DNA from: Pleurodeles waltl
Taxonomy: Eukaryota; Chordata; Amphibia; Caudata; Salamandridae
NCBI RefSeq assembly: GCF_031143425.1
Contig: NC_090437.1
Span: 1,175,742,863 to 1,175,806,862, forward strand
Direction of reading: 5' to 3'
Length of the DNA: 64,000 bases
Shown here: positions 21,781 through 33,480 of the stretch, piece by piece
Position numbering within the stretch: the first letter of the stretch is position 1
Layout of the letters: each line of letters opens with the position of its first letter
The notes under the pieces: generated by a model
What the model was told of the DNA's origin: nothing
What the model saw: only the letters and a program-made list of their open reading frames with translations
The model's database searches: none
Position numbers and translations under genes: made by a program

Positions 21781-23874
21781 CATCCAGGAGTAAGATAGCT
21801 TGAAAAGTAGTTTCAACCATGATCAAGACAGTCAGCGGTCATTGGTGGAGGAAGGAACAGGACAACTATTGAGTTTCACAGTTTGGCAAGTTCACCGCCG
21901 ACTTTTGACATTGTGCTGCCTCTCCATAGTGTATTAGCATTGCAATTAAGTGTGTGCTTGTCGTCACAGGATGCAGTGTTGCTTGTACAATTCTGCCCCC
22001 CCGTTGCTCACTGGTGGAGGTGTAGAAGAGAAAGACAGTCTTTCTTTGTTCTCCAGTGCCATTCAGATGATTTTCCCATTTTTCTAAGTTACTCTTAGTG
22101 CAGTTCATAGGTAAGGATCATCATTACCATCATCATCATCATTCACTGCAGTAGTTCTTCATCTTGGGGTCCTCACTGATTGGTGTGCTTCCTTTGTAGG
22201 GCTCTCCTTAAGATAGCACTCACTGTTTTGGCTCACCATCTTGCCCAAGCGTGTCTCCTTGCTAACCGCAAATTTCTTCTGACATCATTTCAGCAGCAGA
22301 GGAGTGCTGCAGTGCCAATTCACTCCAGCTAGACCTTATAAGATGGCAACCAGTGCAGCCTCCTTCTCAGGATTGTGGGGCTCTTCCTAATCTGCTTATG
22401 TGCTTCTCTTATCTCTGTGGTTCTGCTCAGCTTTTCTGAGGACCTCAGGATGGTAAGGGTTGGAGTTTGGTGCCGCTGCTACAGCTGCTGCAGGCAGGTC
22501 CACTGGGGTGTCTTTCCATCGGCCAGTACATCAATATGGCACCAGATGCTGGGCTTCAGTTTACAACAGGACTGCAGTTAAATCCAGTTCTAGTAGGCTC
22601 TCCAGCCTGCATTACATTTTGCTGTTCTGCCCTGCATTTCAGGCTTCTGTAGTCATAGTGGGACAGCAATGCAAGCCACTGTCAGTGAAGTCAGAGTAGA
22701 TCACACAGGATTCACACCTACTCCATTCCCCAGCGTGACATGCCGACTATCTATTTTTTTACTCAAATGCATGTGAACAACACCACAACATAAACCATAC
22801 ATGCAGATGCACAGAGTCCAATGAGCTATTTATTAATGTTATTGAGGCAAATGAGGGGTGTCCTGTCTCAATCAAAGCTTCCTCTCTTGTGAATCATGTC
22901 CCTTAGACTCAGTTGCCAATGGTAATAATTAGTAACCTACACGCTGACCATATGAATATAAATTAAATGGGAAAATCAAAGTTTAAAAGGAAATTATGAT
23001 TGTTTTTGTTATTACACCTTAACACATGTTTAAATCAAACTTCAGAAGTTTGCCTAAAAAAACGAAGTTAAAAAAGTGCATTATGGTCATGCATTTAAAC
23101 ATAAAAAACACACAATTTAAAAGTTATGGTTAGGACCACAATCTGTAACCACAGCCTTGCAAGCCATCATTTACACACCAGATGCGATACTCAAGACTGT
23201 ACCTTTATGAAGCTGATGCAAATACAAATATTGTAATTACATATCACATTACCCATACCACTTTGATAGAGACGACTATGAATGTAGTAATATTTATTGG
23301 TTTCATGTTTGTTGTTATTTAATTAAATTTGTATTTAGATGTGGTTATTCATATATATAAATGTTCTTAGTCATGGACATTACATTTAGTGCACAAGTTA
23401 TATCCTGATCAATGGGCCAGAATCTTCTTGATTTTTTAAATTTGTTTGTGGGTCCAAAACTAGGACCCACAGACCCATGGCAAGCTTCCAGGTTGGTCTC
23501 GAAGACTCATGCAAGCTTCACTTGCCGGTTCCTATTTGGTGCTTTGGATCCAGAACCAGCAAGTGAAGATTGACGGATCGGTGACACCAGCCAAGAACGA
23601 TTTACTAAGCTTTATTGAAGTTCAAACTGTATGCCAAAATTGGTGTAATTCCATTCAACCATTTTGAAGAGCACTTCATTCCATGAAAATTAAAAGAATA
23701 ATGGAATTTTTGGGACTCCTATTTTTCTTGGCACCTGCTGGGCAGATCTGCATGAAACTTACCATGCAGAATCAAAGTAGATGTATGTTTTTTGTAAAGT
23801 TTCATGCATATATTTTAAACAGCACCAACAAAACAAAAAATGCTTTTTTTGTTAAAACCCAGACTCAACTGTTA

Positions 23875-23876
<2 letters not shown>
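21781..23876. other. Unassigned DNA
   Basis: No coding motif recognised. Two hairpins near 23,413-23,575 (GTGGGTCC...GGACCCAC and CTTCACTTGC...GCAAGTGAAG) follow a GGGCCAGAATC word. They may be a scrap of another hairpin-chain MITE, but no right terminus was found. Confidence 0.4.
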
Positions 23877-23942
<66 letters not shown>

Positions 23943-23957
23943 GTCTGTCTATCTATC
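23877..23957. repeat. (TATC)n microsatellite
   Basis: About 20 uninterrupted tetranucleotide units of CTAT, ending with two CTGT variants and an ATCGAT. It lies just upstream of the Penelope-like coding remnant. Confidence 0.97.
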
Positions 23958-23999
23958 GATGTGCGGTAGGCAAAAAGCGAGAGGAGGTACAACCAAAAG

Positions 24000-25661
24000 A
24001 GGCAGGGTGGCAAAATCCACAGAAATAAAAGAATATGGAAAAACAAAGCAAGGAGGAGAAAAGACAAATAAAGAGAATGAAATCAATAAACAACGACAAT
24101 GAGAACTTGGTTATTAATCTCTCTTCTAAACTTCTCACAGATCAATACAAAGTACTGAATAAAGGTTTAACATTATGTTTAGAAGCAAACTTAGAACTTG
24201 TCAACATTAGAATAGATCAGTACCATTTTTCAAGGAACTTACATCTGAAAACATATTTTTTCACCATAAGAGAACTGCTAATGAGAGAGATAAAACATCT
24301 ACATCCATTCTGACAACAAAGAACATACCATATTTTTTTTTTAAAACAGATGAGCTTGGAAGGGAAATCTCATGTGAATTCTACTGAGGAACTTCTTCAA
24401 ATGAGCTCAGACAATTTTTCAAAGAGATGGGTCTAACCATGGGAACATATGGGAGGTGTGGATATAAACCTCACTCATTTTCCTGCCCACAAAATGCCTA
24501 CTGGCAATAAAATGTATCTCTTTCATAAACTTATGGTGGAAGAAATTAATTGAATGGATAATAGAAGACCAGATTGAAGGAAAGGTAATATGGCTACTAA
24601 AAAATGGCAGGCTATAAGGGATCTACAAGAAGACCAGCAAGTCATTATCAAGGCCTCTGATGAAAGGGCAATATAGTGATTCAAGATCAACCTAGATACA
24701 TATTAGAAGCTGAAAGAAAATGTGGAACGAGCAGCACTATATCAAGCTGACAAAGAATCCAACTAATGAAGTCACTACTGAATACCATCACAAACTTATC
24801 AGATGGGCGAAACTGGAACTTATTGATGAGGAAGAATATAAATATTTGAAGATAGATTATTCACTCACATCAGTGATATATTTTCTTCCTAAAGTGCATA
24901 AAAAGATCAAAGACCAACTGGGGCGCCCAATTGTCAGCACTATAGGTTGCTTATAGGATTTCATGATTTGTTGATATTTTTATCCTCCAATATGTGATAG
25001 CATTGCCTTCATAATTTAGAGATTCAAATGATTTCCCATTCATTACCTACCCTTTAATGATATCTACATAATGGCAACCATAGAAATGATATCTCTATGC
25101 ATGTTCATCCATCACTAAGATGGCCTAAATGCATGCAAGTATTTTCTTAGAGCCAGGTCAGTGAGCTATATATAACAGTCTAATCTGCTGCTAGAAATGC
25201 TTGAATTCTGCCTAACTCACAACATTTTTATCTTCATTAGTACTCTCTACTTGCAAAAACAAGGTACAGCAATGGGGACCTCCTTTGCCACAACATATGC
25301 AAATTTGATGATAGATTGGTGGGAAGCAGAAGTTGTGTGAATAGAGAGAAATCTAACCTTACTGGAACATGTCAGGTTGTGGACTCAATTTATTGATTAC
25401 CTATTCATTATTCAGGGAGTAGATAAGGAAGAGTCTGGAATTCTTCATTTCTTCCCTAAATGATAATGAATATATTTTGAAAGTCAATCACACTATCAGT
25501 GCTGACAAAATTCACTTTTTGGACATTTTAGTTTATATTAGAAATAACAGAATCTGCAGTAAAGTTAATCACAGGACCACATCTTGTGACAATATAATGC
25601 ATGCCAACAGTGGGAACCCTAAAGCCTTAAAAATGAAGTTTGCCATTTGGAGAGCTATTTT
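24000..25661 (+). pseudogene. Penelope-like element reverse transcriptase (5-prime part)
   Basis: Penelope-like retroelements encode an RT related to telomerase plus a GIY-YIG endonuclease. Here the N-terminal NLSSKLLTDQ...LNKGLT phrase (24,113-24,172) is followed by RT pieces: FLPKVHKKI (about 24,882-24,910), GRPIVSTIG (about 24,921), QGTAMGTSFATTYANLM (about 25,261-25,313), TQFIDYLFII (about 25,384-25,415) and DKIHFLDILVYI (about 25,503-25,540). The catalytic box reads FIDY instead of FIDD, so the second metal-binding Asp is lost, and several frameshifts and stops are present. At 25,661 it is cut by the nested L1. The same reading continues at 32,400, as expected for a simple insertion. Confidence 0.8.
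25648..25661. repeat. Target-site duplication of the nested L1, left copy
   Basis: TGGAGAGCTATTTT, repeated exactly at 32,386-32,399. The 14-bp length and the T-rich end fit L1 target-primed reverse transcription for an element inserted on the minus strand. Confidence 0.93.
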
Positions 25662-25804
25662 TTTTTTGATAAAGAGATTTTATTAAATTTTGCATAGAAC
25701 AAATATAAATACAGTACAACCTGAAGCCAACGGGCCTCAAAACAATAATGGTCCAGTCCTTGGTCCCTGCCGCTTTCATTACTAATGTTACTCACCCTCC
25801 CCTC

Positions 25805-28800
25805 TTAAAGGCCCGCTACATCCTCCCATTTCCCCCATATCTTCTTGTGTTTGTGTAAGCAACCTCTGACCTCGTACACAAGTTTCTCTCGCTGCGCACA
25901 CCAATCCACTCCCCGTCTCCACTTAGCCAGTGCCGGAGCCACCCTGGCCTTCCAGTCTGCCATTATGTCCCTTTTGGCCACCAGACATGCCACCCCTAAG
26001 AAGGACCGATCTGCTCTTCGTAGCTCTGTATCACCCATCACCCCGAGAAGTAGGGGCAATGGCGACCTCTTTACCTCCTTCTGTAGGGCCTCAGATATCT
26101 CTTGCACCACCCTTTCCCAATAGGCCACTATAATCGGGCATGTCCATACCATGTGGTAGAAATCCGCTGTATGATACCTGCAGCGGGGGCATTCCGCTGT
26201 GGGGCGGAGGCATGCCTTATGTAACATAGCGGGTGTGAGGTATGCGGCGTGAAGGAAATAGGATTGTATTAAACGGAAGCGTGTGGCCATTGTCAGGGAG
26301 CGTGGGGCCATTAGTGCTTCTGTCCAGTCCGCTTCCTCCATGGGTCCCACCCAGCTCTCCCACCTTTGGTGAAGCTCTCTCAGGGGTCCCCAGGGGCAGT
26401 GATTAAGGTGCGGTAAATCTGAGAAACCCCTCCCCTTCCCAGAACTCCCATCAGTGCCTTGGCTTCCATGGGGCTGTGCTCGGGTATGCTGTCTCCTGTC
26501 TGTAGGTGGACTAGTAGGGCATGACGTAGTTGGAGATATCGGTGGAATTGTGTTTTATTTAAGGAATATTGTTTCTGGAGGTCTTGAAAAGATCGTATAT
26601 GTGTCCCTCTCCAAATATCTCCCAGTGTGGAGATCCCTATGGTGTCCCATTTCTGGAAGCCCTCCAGACCTGCTACATGTATCAGCTGCTTCCCCTGCCA
26701 TAGCGGGGTTTGTTGGGTTAGGCGTCCCCACCACCCCGTCACTTTCTGGGCTGTACGCCATCCCAGAAGTACCATTTTGGTCACATCTGGAGTATCCCGG
26801 GGTATCGGGCTCCCGTATAGCATGTCAAGGATCTGTGGGTAGCCCATCGTCTGCAATTCTAGTTGATATGCGGGGTCTGTCCATCCACCTCCCATCCAGT
26901 ATTTAATTACAAGTATGTGCATCGCTAGATAATAGTATTGAATATTCGACATACCCAGTCCACCCTCATAAACATCCCTCTGACAGGTTTTTAGCGACAG
27001 TCTTGTACGTGAGCCACTCCATATGAATTGGCGTGCTAAAGAGTCCATCTCCCTGAACCATCTCACGGGGAAGGGATGTGGAAAATTCTGCAGGAGGTAT
27101 AAGATCCTGGGGAGAATCATCATCTTGTACAGCGCTATTCTACCAAGTAGATTCAGGGGGAGGGTCCTCCAGCGCAGAAGGTCAGTTTTGATTTTCTTTG
27201 AAAGCGGCGTGACATTGAGTTCCCACGCTAGCTCGGGGAGAAGTGAGATATGTATCCCGAGATATTTAAAACTGTTTCTCCGTATCAGGATATTCCGTTG
27301 CCAATCTATACATTTGTGTGAGCGATGAAGGGGGATCAGTAAAGATTTGGCAGGGTTCAGGGTCAGCCCTGAGGCTTCCGCGAAAAGTCTAAGGATCTCT
27401 AGGACGCGTGGGCCGCTTTTGGATGGATTGGAGATATACAGGAGCACATCATCTGCGTACAAAGCTACTCTGTCTTCCGAGCCAGAGGGCCAGTGCCAGC
27501 CCTCGATCAGTGGGTCGCCTCTCATTAGTATCGCCAGTGGCTCTATCACTAGTGCGAAGAGCAGGGGAGATAACGGGCATCCCTGTCGAGTCCCACGACC
27601 AATGGGGATTGGGTCGGAGACTACTCCGTTCACCCTGATTCGAGCCGTCGGATTAGAGTATAGGAGTTTTACCAGTCCCCGGAATTTAGGTCCGAGCCCG
27701 TTTTTATATAAGACTTGATTGAGGAAGGACCAGTCTACCGTATCAAAGGCTTTTTCGAAGTCGAGTAAAAGCAGTGCCAACTGCTTATGCAATAGCACTT
27801 TGCGGTGCGCCAAAGCAAGGTGTAATCGTCTGATGCAGTGCCTTGTGCTACGAGTGGGCATAAAACCACACTGGTCAGGGTGCACCAGCGTGGGCATTAC
27901 CTCCCTCAGTCTGGAAGCAAGGATCGAAGAGAGTACCTTGACTTCCACATTTAGGAGCGAGATAGGCCGGTACGCTGAACATTGTCGCGATGGGGGTTGA
28001 GTTTTGGGGATCACCACAATAGTGGCTTGATCAATCTCTGTTGGGAAGCGGCCTTGATTTTCCACTTCTTCGTACATGCTGAGCAGGTGGGGACCCAGAA
28101 TATCGCTACATTTACTATAAAATTCCGCTGGAAAGCCGTCGGGACCTGGTGTTTTGCCTGAAGCCAGTCCCGATATTGCGCTGCAGACTTCCTCAAGACC
28201 GATGGCCTCGTCCAGTCTGTCTCTCGCCTCTGGAGTTACCCCGGGAAGGGTAATCTCATTTAGTAGGGGGGACTCTCTCTCAACAGCAGGGCATGGATGC
28301 CTGGCGTATAGACGGGTGTAGTAAGAGGCAAAGCTATGTGCGATTCCCACTGCTGTTTTGACAAGGGTGTCTGAGTCATCTAAGATCTCCGGTATAATAC
28401 TGTTAGCCATGGGGCGGGTGGCCAGCCAATGCAGTAGTTTCCCGTTTTTATCCCCACATCCATAAATTCGGCTTGCTGAGGCTCTCCACATGTGCTTGGC
28501 CGAATCTAGCATTATATGTTTAATAACTTCTCTTACCCTGGTCAGTTTCCTCATGTTCGTGGCCGATGCCAAGTTTATATGTTGGCATTCGAGTCTCCGG
28601 GCCTTGTTCTCTAGCTCGGTGATTTGGGAATTATGATCTCGTTCACGGGACCGGAGAATGCTTCTGGCATGTCCTCTAATAGTGGCCTTGCAAGCAGCCC
28701 ATAGCATTCCTGGGGATCGAACCGAGCCTTCATTTAATTCGAAATATTGGTCGAGGTGCAACCTGATCTCTTGGGTGTATTCTGTATCTTGTAAGTGCCA

Positions 28801-29628
28801 CGCGTTCAAGCGCCACATAGGCCGTCTGGTAGGGTCTGCTCTACCCAGCCGGATCCGTATTGGCGCATGATCGGAGACCCCCCGTGGAAGAATCTCAGCC
28901 CCTGCTACTTTTAAGAAATCTAGGGCGGGCATAAACACCAGGTCTATTCTGGATTGCGTCTGGTGGGCTGCCGAGGTATGTGTGTACTGGCGCTCCCTGG
29001 GATGCCAGGTGCGCCACACCTCACACAAGCCCAGGCTTTCCGCCCAACTACTTAGGGCTGAGGCCCGCTTGGATCTCTGTATGGTAGCTTCCCCAGAAAT
29101 GTCCAGCCTTGGGTCAAGGACCGCGTTAAAGTCGCCTCCCAGCAGGGTAGTTCCCTGGGGTAATCCTGAGGTTACTCGGTGGAGCGAAAGTAAGAAGGAG
29201 TCGTGATTTGCTGGGGGCGCATAAGCGCACACCAAGTTTAGCGGTTGTCCGTGAAGAGTCCCCGTGACCACCATGAATCTACCTTGTGAGTCAGATTGCG
29301 TGGAAGAGATTACCATGGGCAGAGATCGGTGGAGCAGAATGGCAACTCCTCTAGAGCCTCTGGAAAACCCTGCGTGATATACCCTATCGTATCCTCCTCT
29401 CGCAAGCATAGGGCATCTGGACCCAAGAAGATGGGTCTCTTGTAGTAAAACTACTGCGGGGGAATACCTGCGGAGGGTGTTAAATACTGCCGATCTTTTG
29501 ATCTTGTCTAACAGGCCGTTTACATTCCAGGAGAGGACCTGGGTTACTGAGGGCCAAGCGTGAGGTATGACACTGTTGGGCATGTTTGGATGTGCGGGAG
29601 CAAGCCCAGGGATGACCGTTTCGGACAT
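25805..29628 (-). pseudogene. ORF2: L1 ORF2 (endonuclease-RT), one frameshift
   Basis: 1,082 residues read from 29,628 to a stop at 26,380, then 181 further residues in the next frame to 25,805. The two parts join naturally if one base in the GGGGACCCC run near 26,383 is an indel. Domains: an apurinic-type endonuclease from residue about 31 (VLSWNVNGL), with QETHLL near 62 and the SDHAPI box near 255. The reverse transcriptase has GKTPGPDGFPAEFY near 490, LLLDFEKAFDTVDW (motif A), RQGCPLSPLLF and YADD at residues 724-727 (27,459-27,448). A Cys-rich C-terminal part (CPRCRYHTADFYHMVWTCP) lies beyond the frameshift. It nicks DNA and reverse transcribes element RNA in the nucleus. The endonuclease and RT domains are uninterrupted. 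Confidence 0.93.
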
Positions 29629-29983
29629 GACCGTAAAATTTTAAATCTACAAACCAGGCTAACCAACTTGTCGCCTCCTAAACCTAACTTAAACTTCCCC
29701 TCCCCCCTAAACTCCCCCCCTCCCCATACTCCCCCCCCGGAAGCATCTGTCTCCCATGTACCCAACCAAAACCAGACAGCCAGTAAAACTGTCATTGGGG
29801 TGGAGTGGTGGACCCCTCCTTTCTTTCGGATCAGTTGCAATTAGTAGTCACAAAACAAGCGTTCCACACCATACTCTAGGAAGCCCCCGGAGACATCGAT
29901 GTTAATCTCGCTAGGGGTCGCCCGAGAGGGTCAGACGAAGCCCGAATCCCCTTACGTCTCACGCAGGGGTCCCACATCTCCTG

Positions 29984-31117
29984 TCAGCCGAGTACCGGAG
30001 ACTGACTCAATCGCCCATCCTCGGCGGGTTGGGACGGTGTTTGGGACACCGGAAGAGTCTCAGTGTTAGATTTAGTATGAGGACCAGAGTCCCGGGCTGC
30101 TTCGTCCTCTGCAGGAGCGATCGTGTCTTTCTGTCTGCCTCTCCGGGATCTGGTGCGCCGCCTGCTCCTCCGGGGCCCCTCTGATGGTGAGGGCCCGACA
30201 TATGGGGTTCTTCCAGTGGTCCCGGGGGGACCCTTTCGGGCTCCAATGCCCTCCTCCATCAGCCAGTCCCAAGCTTCCTCCGGGGAATGAAAAAAGTAAG
30301 CTTTCCCAGCCATGAGGACTTTGAGGCAAGCGGGGAAAAGGAGCATGTACGAGAGCTGCATTGCCCTTAGTTTTTGCTTAACCTGTTCGTATGACCTACG
30401 GCGGGTCTGGACTTCTCTGGTGTAGTCCGGGAAAATTAGGATTTTGTGGTTTTCCCACTGCGTACCATCTTGCCGCCTCGCTTCCCTGAGGATATTGTCT
30501 CTGTCCTTAAAGTTAAGGAATCGCGCGATCATCGGGCGCTTCGGACCGCCCGGAGGTGGGCGAGGCGCGAGCGCCCTGTGGGCTCTTTCAATTGCAAACA
30601 AGGGCGAGAAGGATTGGTAAGGCATCCAAGATTTGATCCACGTCTCCAGGAATTCGGCGGCCTTATCCTCCTCTATGCCCTCCGGGAAACCTATGAAGCG
30701 TAGGTTGTTGCGCCTGGCCCGGTTTTCCACATCTTCTGCACGACGGTGAAGCTCGCCGGTTCGGGACTGCAGCTGGGCTACTTTGGCTTTGAGGTCGGAC
30801 AAATCGGTTTCGGTTTGGGAGACTCGGGTTTCCACTTCCGTAATTCGGGTTACAGCATTTCTAAGGTCCTGTCTGATGAGGCCCACGTCCACTCGCACCT
30901 CACCGATTTTCGTTTCCACGGCTATCTGCGATGATTGAATAGCTTGGAGAATGGCACTTACCCCATCAGGGGTTGAACCCCCACCAGCCACTTCTCCCCC
31001 TCCTCGTTGGCCCGTCGCAGTCGTGAACTGGTCGATTTTTTGTTGGGAGGGCGGAGGTTGTTTGTTCGTTTTATCCTTCCCCATCATGGCACTTGAGGCG
31101 GGCGTCAGGTGGGCCAC
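29984..31117 (-). CDS. ORF1: L1 ORF1 RNA-binding protein
   Basis: Intact 377-residue frame. A Gln/Gly-rich N-terminus is followed by a predicted coiled coil (about residues 50-130, heptad-like VETKIGEVRVDVGLIRQDL and VAQLQSRTGELHRRAEDVE). The RRM-like core begins near 134 (RRNNLRFIGFPEG) and includes FAIERAHRAL near 175 and RPMIARFLNFKDRDNILR near 195-212. A C-terminal domain ends near 295, followed by an Arg/Ser-rich tail. This is the normal build of the trimeric L1 ORF1 nucleic-acid chaperone that coats element RNA. It is preceded by the promoter-bearing 5-prime UTR and followed, 355 bp on, by ORF2. A second in-frame Met lies ten or so codons downstream of the first. Confidence 0.9.
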   Translation of the reverse strand: MAHLTPASSAMMGKDKTNKQPPPSQQKIDQFTTATGQRGGGEVAGGGSTPDGVSAILQAIQSSQIAVETKIGEVRVDVGLIRQDLRNAVTRITEVETRVSQTETDLSDLKAKVAQLQSRTGELHRRAEDVENRARRNNLRFIGFPEGIEEDKAAEFLETWIKSWMPYQSFSPLFAIERAHRALAPRPPPGGPKRPMIARFLNFKDRDNILREARRQDGTQWENHKILIFPDYTREVQTRRRSYEQVKQKLRAMQLSYMLLFPACLKVLMAGKAYFFHSPEEAWDWLMEEGIGARKGPPGTTGRTPYVGPSPSEGPRRSRRRTRSRRGRQKDTIAPAEDEAARDSGPHTKSNTETLPVSQTPSQPAEDGRLSQSPVLG

Positions 31118-32385
31118 CCCTTTCTTAACGCGGTTTCAAGCCTGAGAATTTAGTGCGTTGTTAAGTACCATGGACTGTGGGGGGGTTCGCTGTGTCTGAT
31201 CACGTAAGGACGGCCGGCGATGACACCGTTGGCCCCTTCTTTTCAGCTCCCTTCCTCGCTCTCTCCACCAGTTGGGGGGGACCCGTCCGAGACCCTGACC
31301 CAGGTCTCTCCACCTTAAGGGCTCTGCGCCTCCATTGTAGGCCTCGCGCCGTCGCGATCGCGCTCTCAATCTCTCGTGTCGTTCCGACCAGGGTCTAAAG
31401 TCAACCAAGCACGACCCGGAACCCAGGATATCCACTTGCCTCAAGGTGTTGCCTTTCACCGCTCAACTCGCAGTCCAGATGTTGCCGCAGTCCAGCTCGC
31501 TCGATTCACTTCCCTGCCCCCCCGGGGCACCACTCTGCTTTTCAGCCGGGTCCTGGTCCTCAGCACGCCATCAAATTTAAATTCTCCCCAGCAGGGGGAT
31601 CTCGGGGCCAGGGCCTCCGCCACGGCCCCAGCCCGGCACCGCAAGCCGCCCAGGCGGTCAGGGAGGGCTCCCGGTCCTCCGGGTCACACTCGCGCCTCTC
31701 GCGCCGGCGCGGCGCCGCTCACCCCGCGTCCTCCTCTACGACAGGAGGGGGGGGGCGCCGGCGCCCACGCGGCAGGGATCCATCCCCGGGGCGCGCCCCA
31801 GCCCTCACCGGGCCTCTCGCCTCCAAATTTAAATTCCCCCCAGCAGGAGGATCTCGGGGGCCAGGGCCTCCGCCACGGCCCCAGCCCGGCACCGCAAGCC
31901 GCCCAGGCGGTCAGGGAGGGCTCCCGGTCCTCCGGGTCACACTTGCGCTTCGCGCGCCGGTGCGGCGCCGCTCACCCCGCGCCCTCTTCCACGACAGGAG
32001 GGGGGGGGCCGCCGGCGCCCCCGCGGCAGGGATCCACCCACGGGGCGCGCCCCAGCTCTCACCAGGCCTCTCGCCGCCCCTCGACCCGCGGCAGACGACT
32101 TCGTCGGGGCCCCAAAGCCCACCTCAGATCCGCCGGGCACAGCTCGCAGCGGCCGCCATCTTGAGCTCCTCTTCACGGGAGCAGCCGGGTCATCGTATGA
32201 GGGTGAGCCGCCGGCTTTTCATCAATTCGTCCTGCCAGACTTCTCTACAGGTCCACGGGACACCGGGGCGCCATGTATAGCGCTTTCCGCTCCCTTGGAC
32301 CACGGTAATTAAGGGCGGATGACGGAGGGGTCCAGAGCACTCTCAAAGTGCGACCGCCATCTTGACGCCCGAAGCCACGCCCCCC
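31118..32385 (-). promoter_or_regulatory. L1 5-prime UTR/promoter, CpG-rich
   Basis: 1.27 kb of very GC- and CpG-rich DNA with no coding motif. It is followed by ORF1 on the minus strand and bounded by the target duplication. At its extreme 5-prime end, CAAGATGGCGG (minus strand, 32,364-32,354) is a YY1-type core lying just after a GGGGGCGTGGC-like start, the same layout as in mammalian L1 promoters. A second identical core lies at 32,163-32,153. The middle consists of two tandem monomers. The large plus-strand frame (31,376-32,164) is an artefact of GC composition. Confidence 0.8.
31573..32077 (-). repeat. Two 252-bp L1 promoter monomers
   Basis: AAATTTAAATTC followed by CCCAGCAG occurs at 31,573 and again at 31,825. 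The following sequence (GGGCCAGGGCCTCCGCCACG and so on) repeats with few changes over about 252 bp. Tandem 5-prime monomers are known in rodent L1 promoters. Copy number here is two, with sequence outside the pair being unique. Confidence 0.9.
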
Positions 32386-32399
32386 TGGAGAGCTATTTT
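32386..32399. repeat. Target-site duplication of the nested L1, right copy
   Basis: TGGAGAGCTATTTT, identical to 25,648-25,661. The Penelope-like reading frame resumes immediately after it. Confidence 0.93.
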
Positions 32400-33480
32400 A
32401 TGCTACGAGAGACTGCTTGGAAATAGATGACTTTGACGTCTGTGCAAAGGAAATGATGGCTTGCTTTCTGCAAAGAGGTTATCCATTTGCTGTCTTTCAG
32501 AATGCTTTACAAAGAGGTCATGTCAAGTCATGGGAGAGATTGCTAATAACTTAAAATAAGGCATCTAAAGAGGAAAATAGTGTTTGGTTCATCATGGATT
32601 ACAATTTTAAGCACTCTGAATTAAAAAAAATAACGAGGAAGAATTGGACATTTTTGAAAATGGATGAACATTTCAAAGGAGTTCTCACTGACCATCCTCA
32701 AATCATCTATAGGAAAGTAGCATCTTTGAGTGATTTATTGCTGCATAGCCGCAGACCATCTTTAAAATCAACAAAAACATTTGGCTTACCAAAGAAAAGA
32801 TTGTTTTCTGGAAATATTCAAAATGCAGAGCCTGTGAATATGGGGAGAATAAATCAGTTTATAAATTGTATAATAATCAACAACAGAAAATCAAGGAATT
32901 CATTACATGTGAAACAAATTATGTTGTTTATGTGCTGCAATTGACCTGCAACAAGAGTTACGTAGGTAGTACAACGAAGAAAGTAAAACTTAGGATTCTT
33001 CATGAAATAAAGAACAGGGACTTCACATACCCCACAGCAAAGAGTTTCTGGGAGGAGCACAAAAGTAACTGCAAAGAACTAAGAGCCTGATTTAGATATT
33101 GTCAGATAGATTACTACGTCAAAACGGTGATGGATATCCTGTCAGCTGAAATCTAAATCCCATAGGAAATAATGGGATTTTGGTTTCAGCAGATGGGATG
33201 TCCGTCACCATTGTGACGGAGTAACCCATCTGCTAATATTGAAATCAGGCTCCAAGGTATTTTGGAATCAAACACATAAAGAAGGGAGAAAGAGTCAAGG
33301 CTAACTAGGTTAATGGAAACTGAGGCACCTTTGGACCACTTTAGGAATGCAGAATTGCATGTTAATTTATAGGACGATTGCATCAAGTATGGAATAGACA
33401 TTTCTCTTTTTTTGATGTGACTGATGAGATTGATTGGCATGTCACACATAAAATAATGTATTGTAATTTTTCAGAATGTA
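32400..33480 (+). pseudogene. Penelope-like element, RT C-terminus and GIY-YIG endonuclease
   Basis: Resumes the Penelope-like protein after the L1. DFDVCAKEM...CFLQRGYP (about 32,430-32,480) is the conserved linker, LTDHPQIIYRKVASLSDLL (32,686-32,742) precedes the nuclease, and CNKSYVGSTTKKVKLRI (32,948-32,998) with SFWEEHKSNCKELR (about 33,045-33,085) is the GIY-YIG domain. One frame change near 32,940 separates the two. The nuclease domain is then split by a 170-bp MITE (33,083-33,252) and continues as YFGIKHIKKGERV (about 33,258-33,296). No intact product is possible. The GIY-YIG nuclease normally cleaves the target for insertion. Confidence 0.8.
33083..33252. mobile_element. 170-bp MITE in the Penelope GIY-YIG domain
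   Basis: Terminal inverted repeats GAGCCTGATTT (left) and AAATCAGGCTC (right). Internally, TTATTTCCTATGGG-type and GTCCGTCACCATTGTGACGG palindromes form hairpins. Flanks are TAA (33,080-33,082) and CAA (33,253-33,255), a 3-bp duplication with one substitution. Removing the element and one flank restores the protein frame (KELR-YFGIK), which confirms the boundaries. The size, TIR and 3-bp duplication fit PIF/Harbinger-type MITEs. Confidence 0.85.

Larger units (their letters stand above)
25662..32385 (-). mobile_element. Full-length L1 LINE, nearly intact
   Basis: A 6.7-kb element with all parts. On the minus strand it has a GC-rich 5-prime UTR with two 252-bp monomers (32,385-31,118), ORF1 (31,117-29,984), a 355-bp spacer, ORF2 (29,628-25,805 with one frameshift), a short 3-prime UTR with an AATAAA, and a poly(A) tail (the T-run at 25,659-25,667). 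A perfect 14-bp target duplication flanks it. The only defect I can find in the coding part is one frame change in a C-run near 26,383. It lies inside a Penelope-like element. The small number of lesions and the exact duplication indicate recent insertion. Confidence 0.95.

Noticed and set aside
26454..29206. Many plus-strand frames of 60-150 residues
   Set aside because: Shadows on the opposite strand of L1 ORF2.
31376..32164. 262-residue plus-strand frame
   Set aside because: It lies antisense in the GC-rich L1 5-prime UTR and repeats with the 252-bp monomers; composition explains the open frame.
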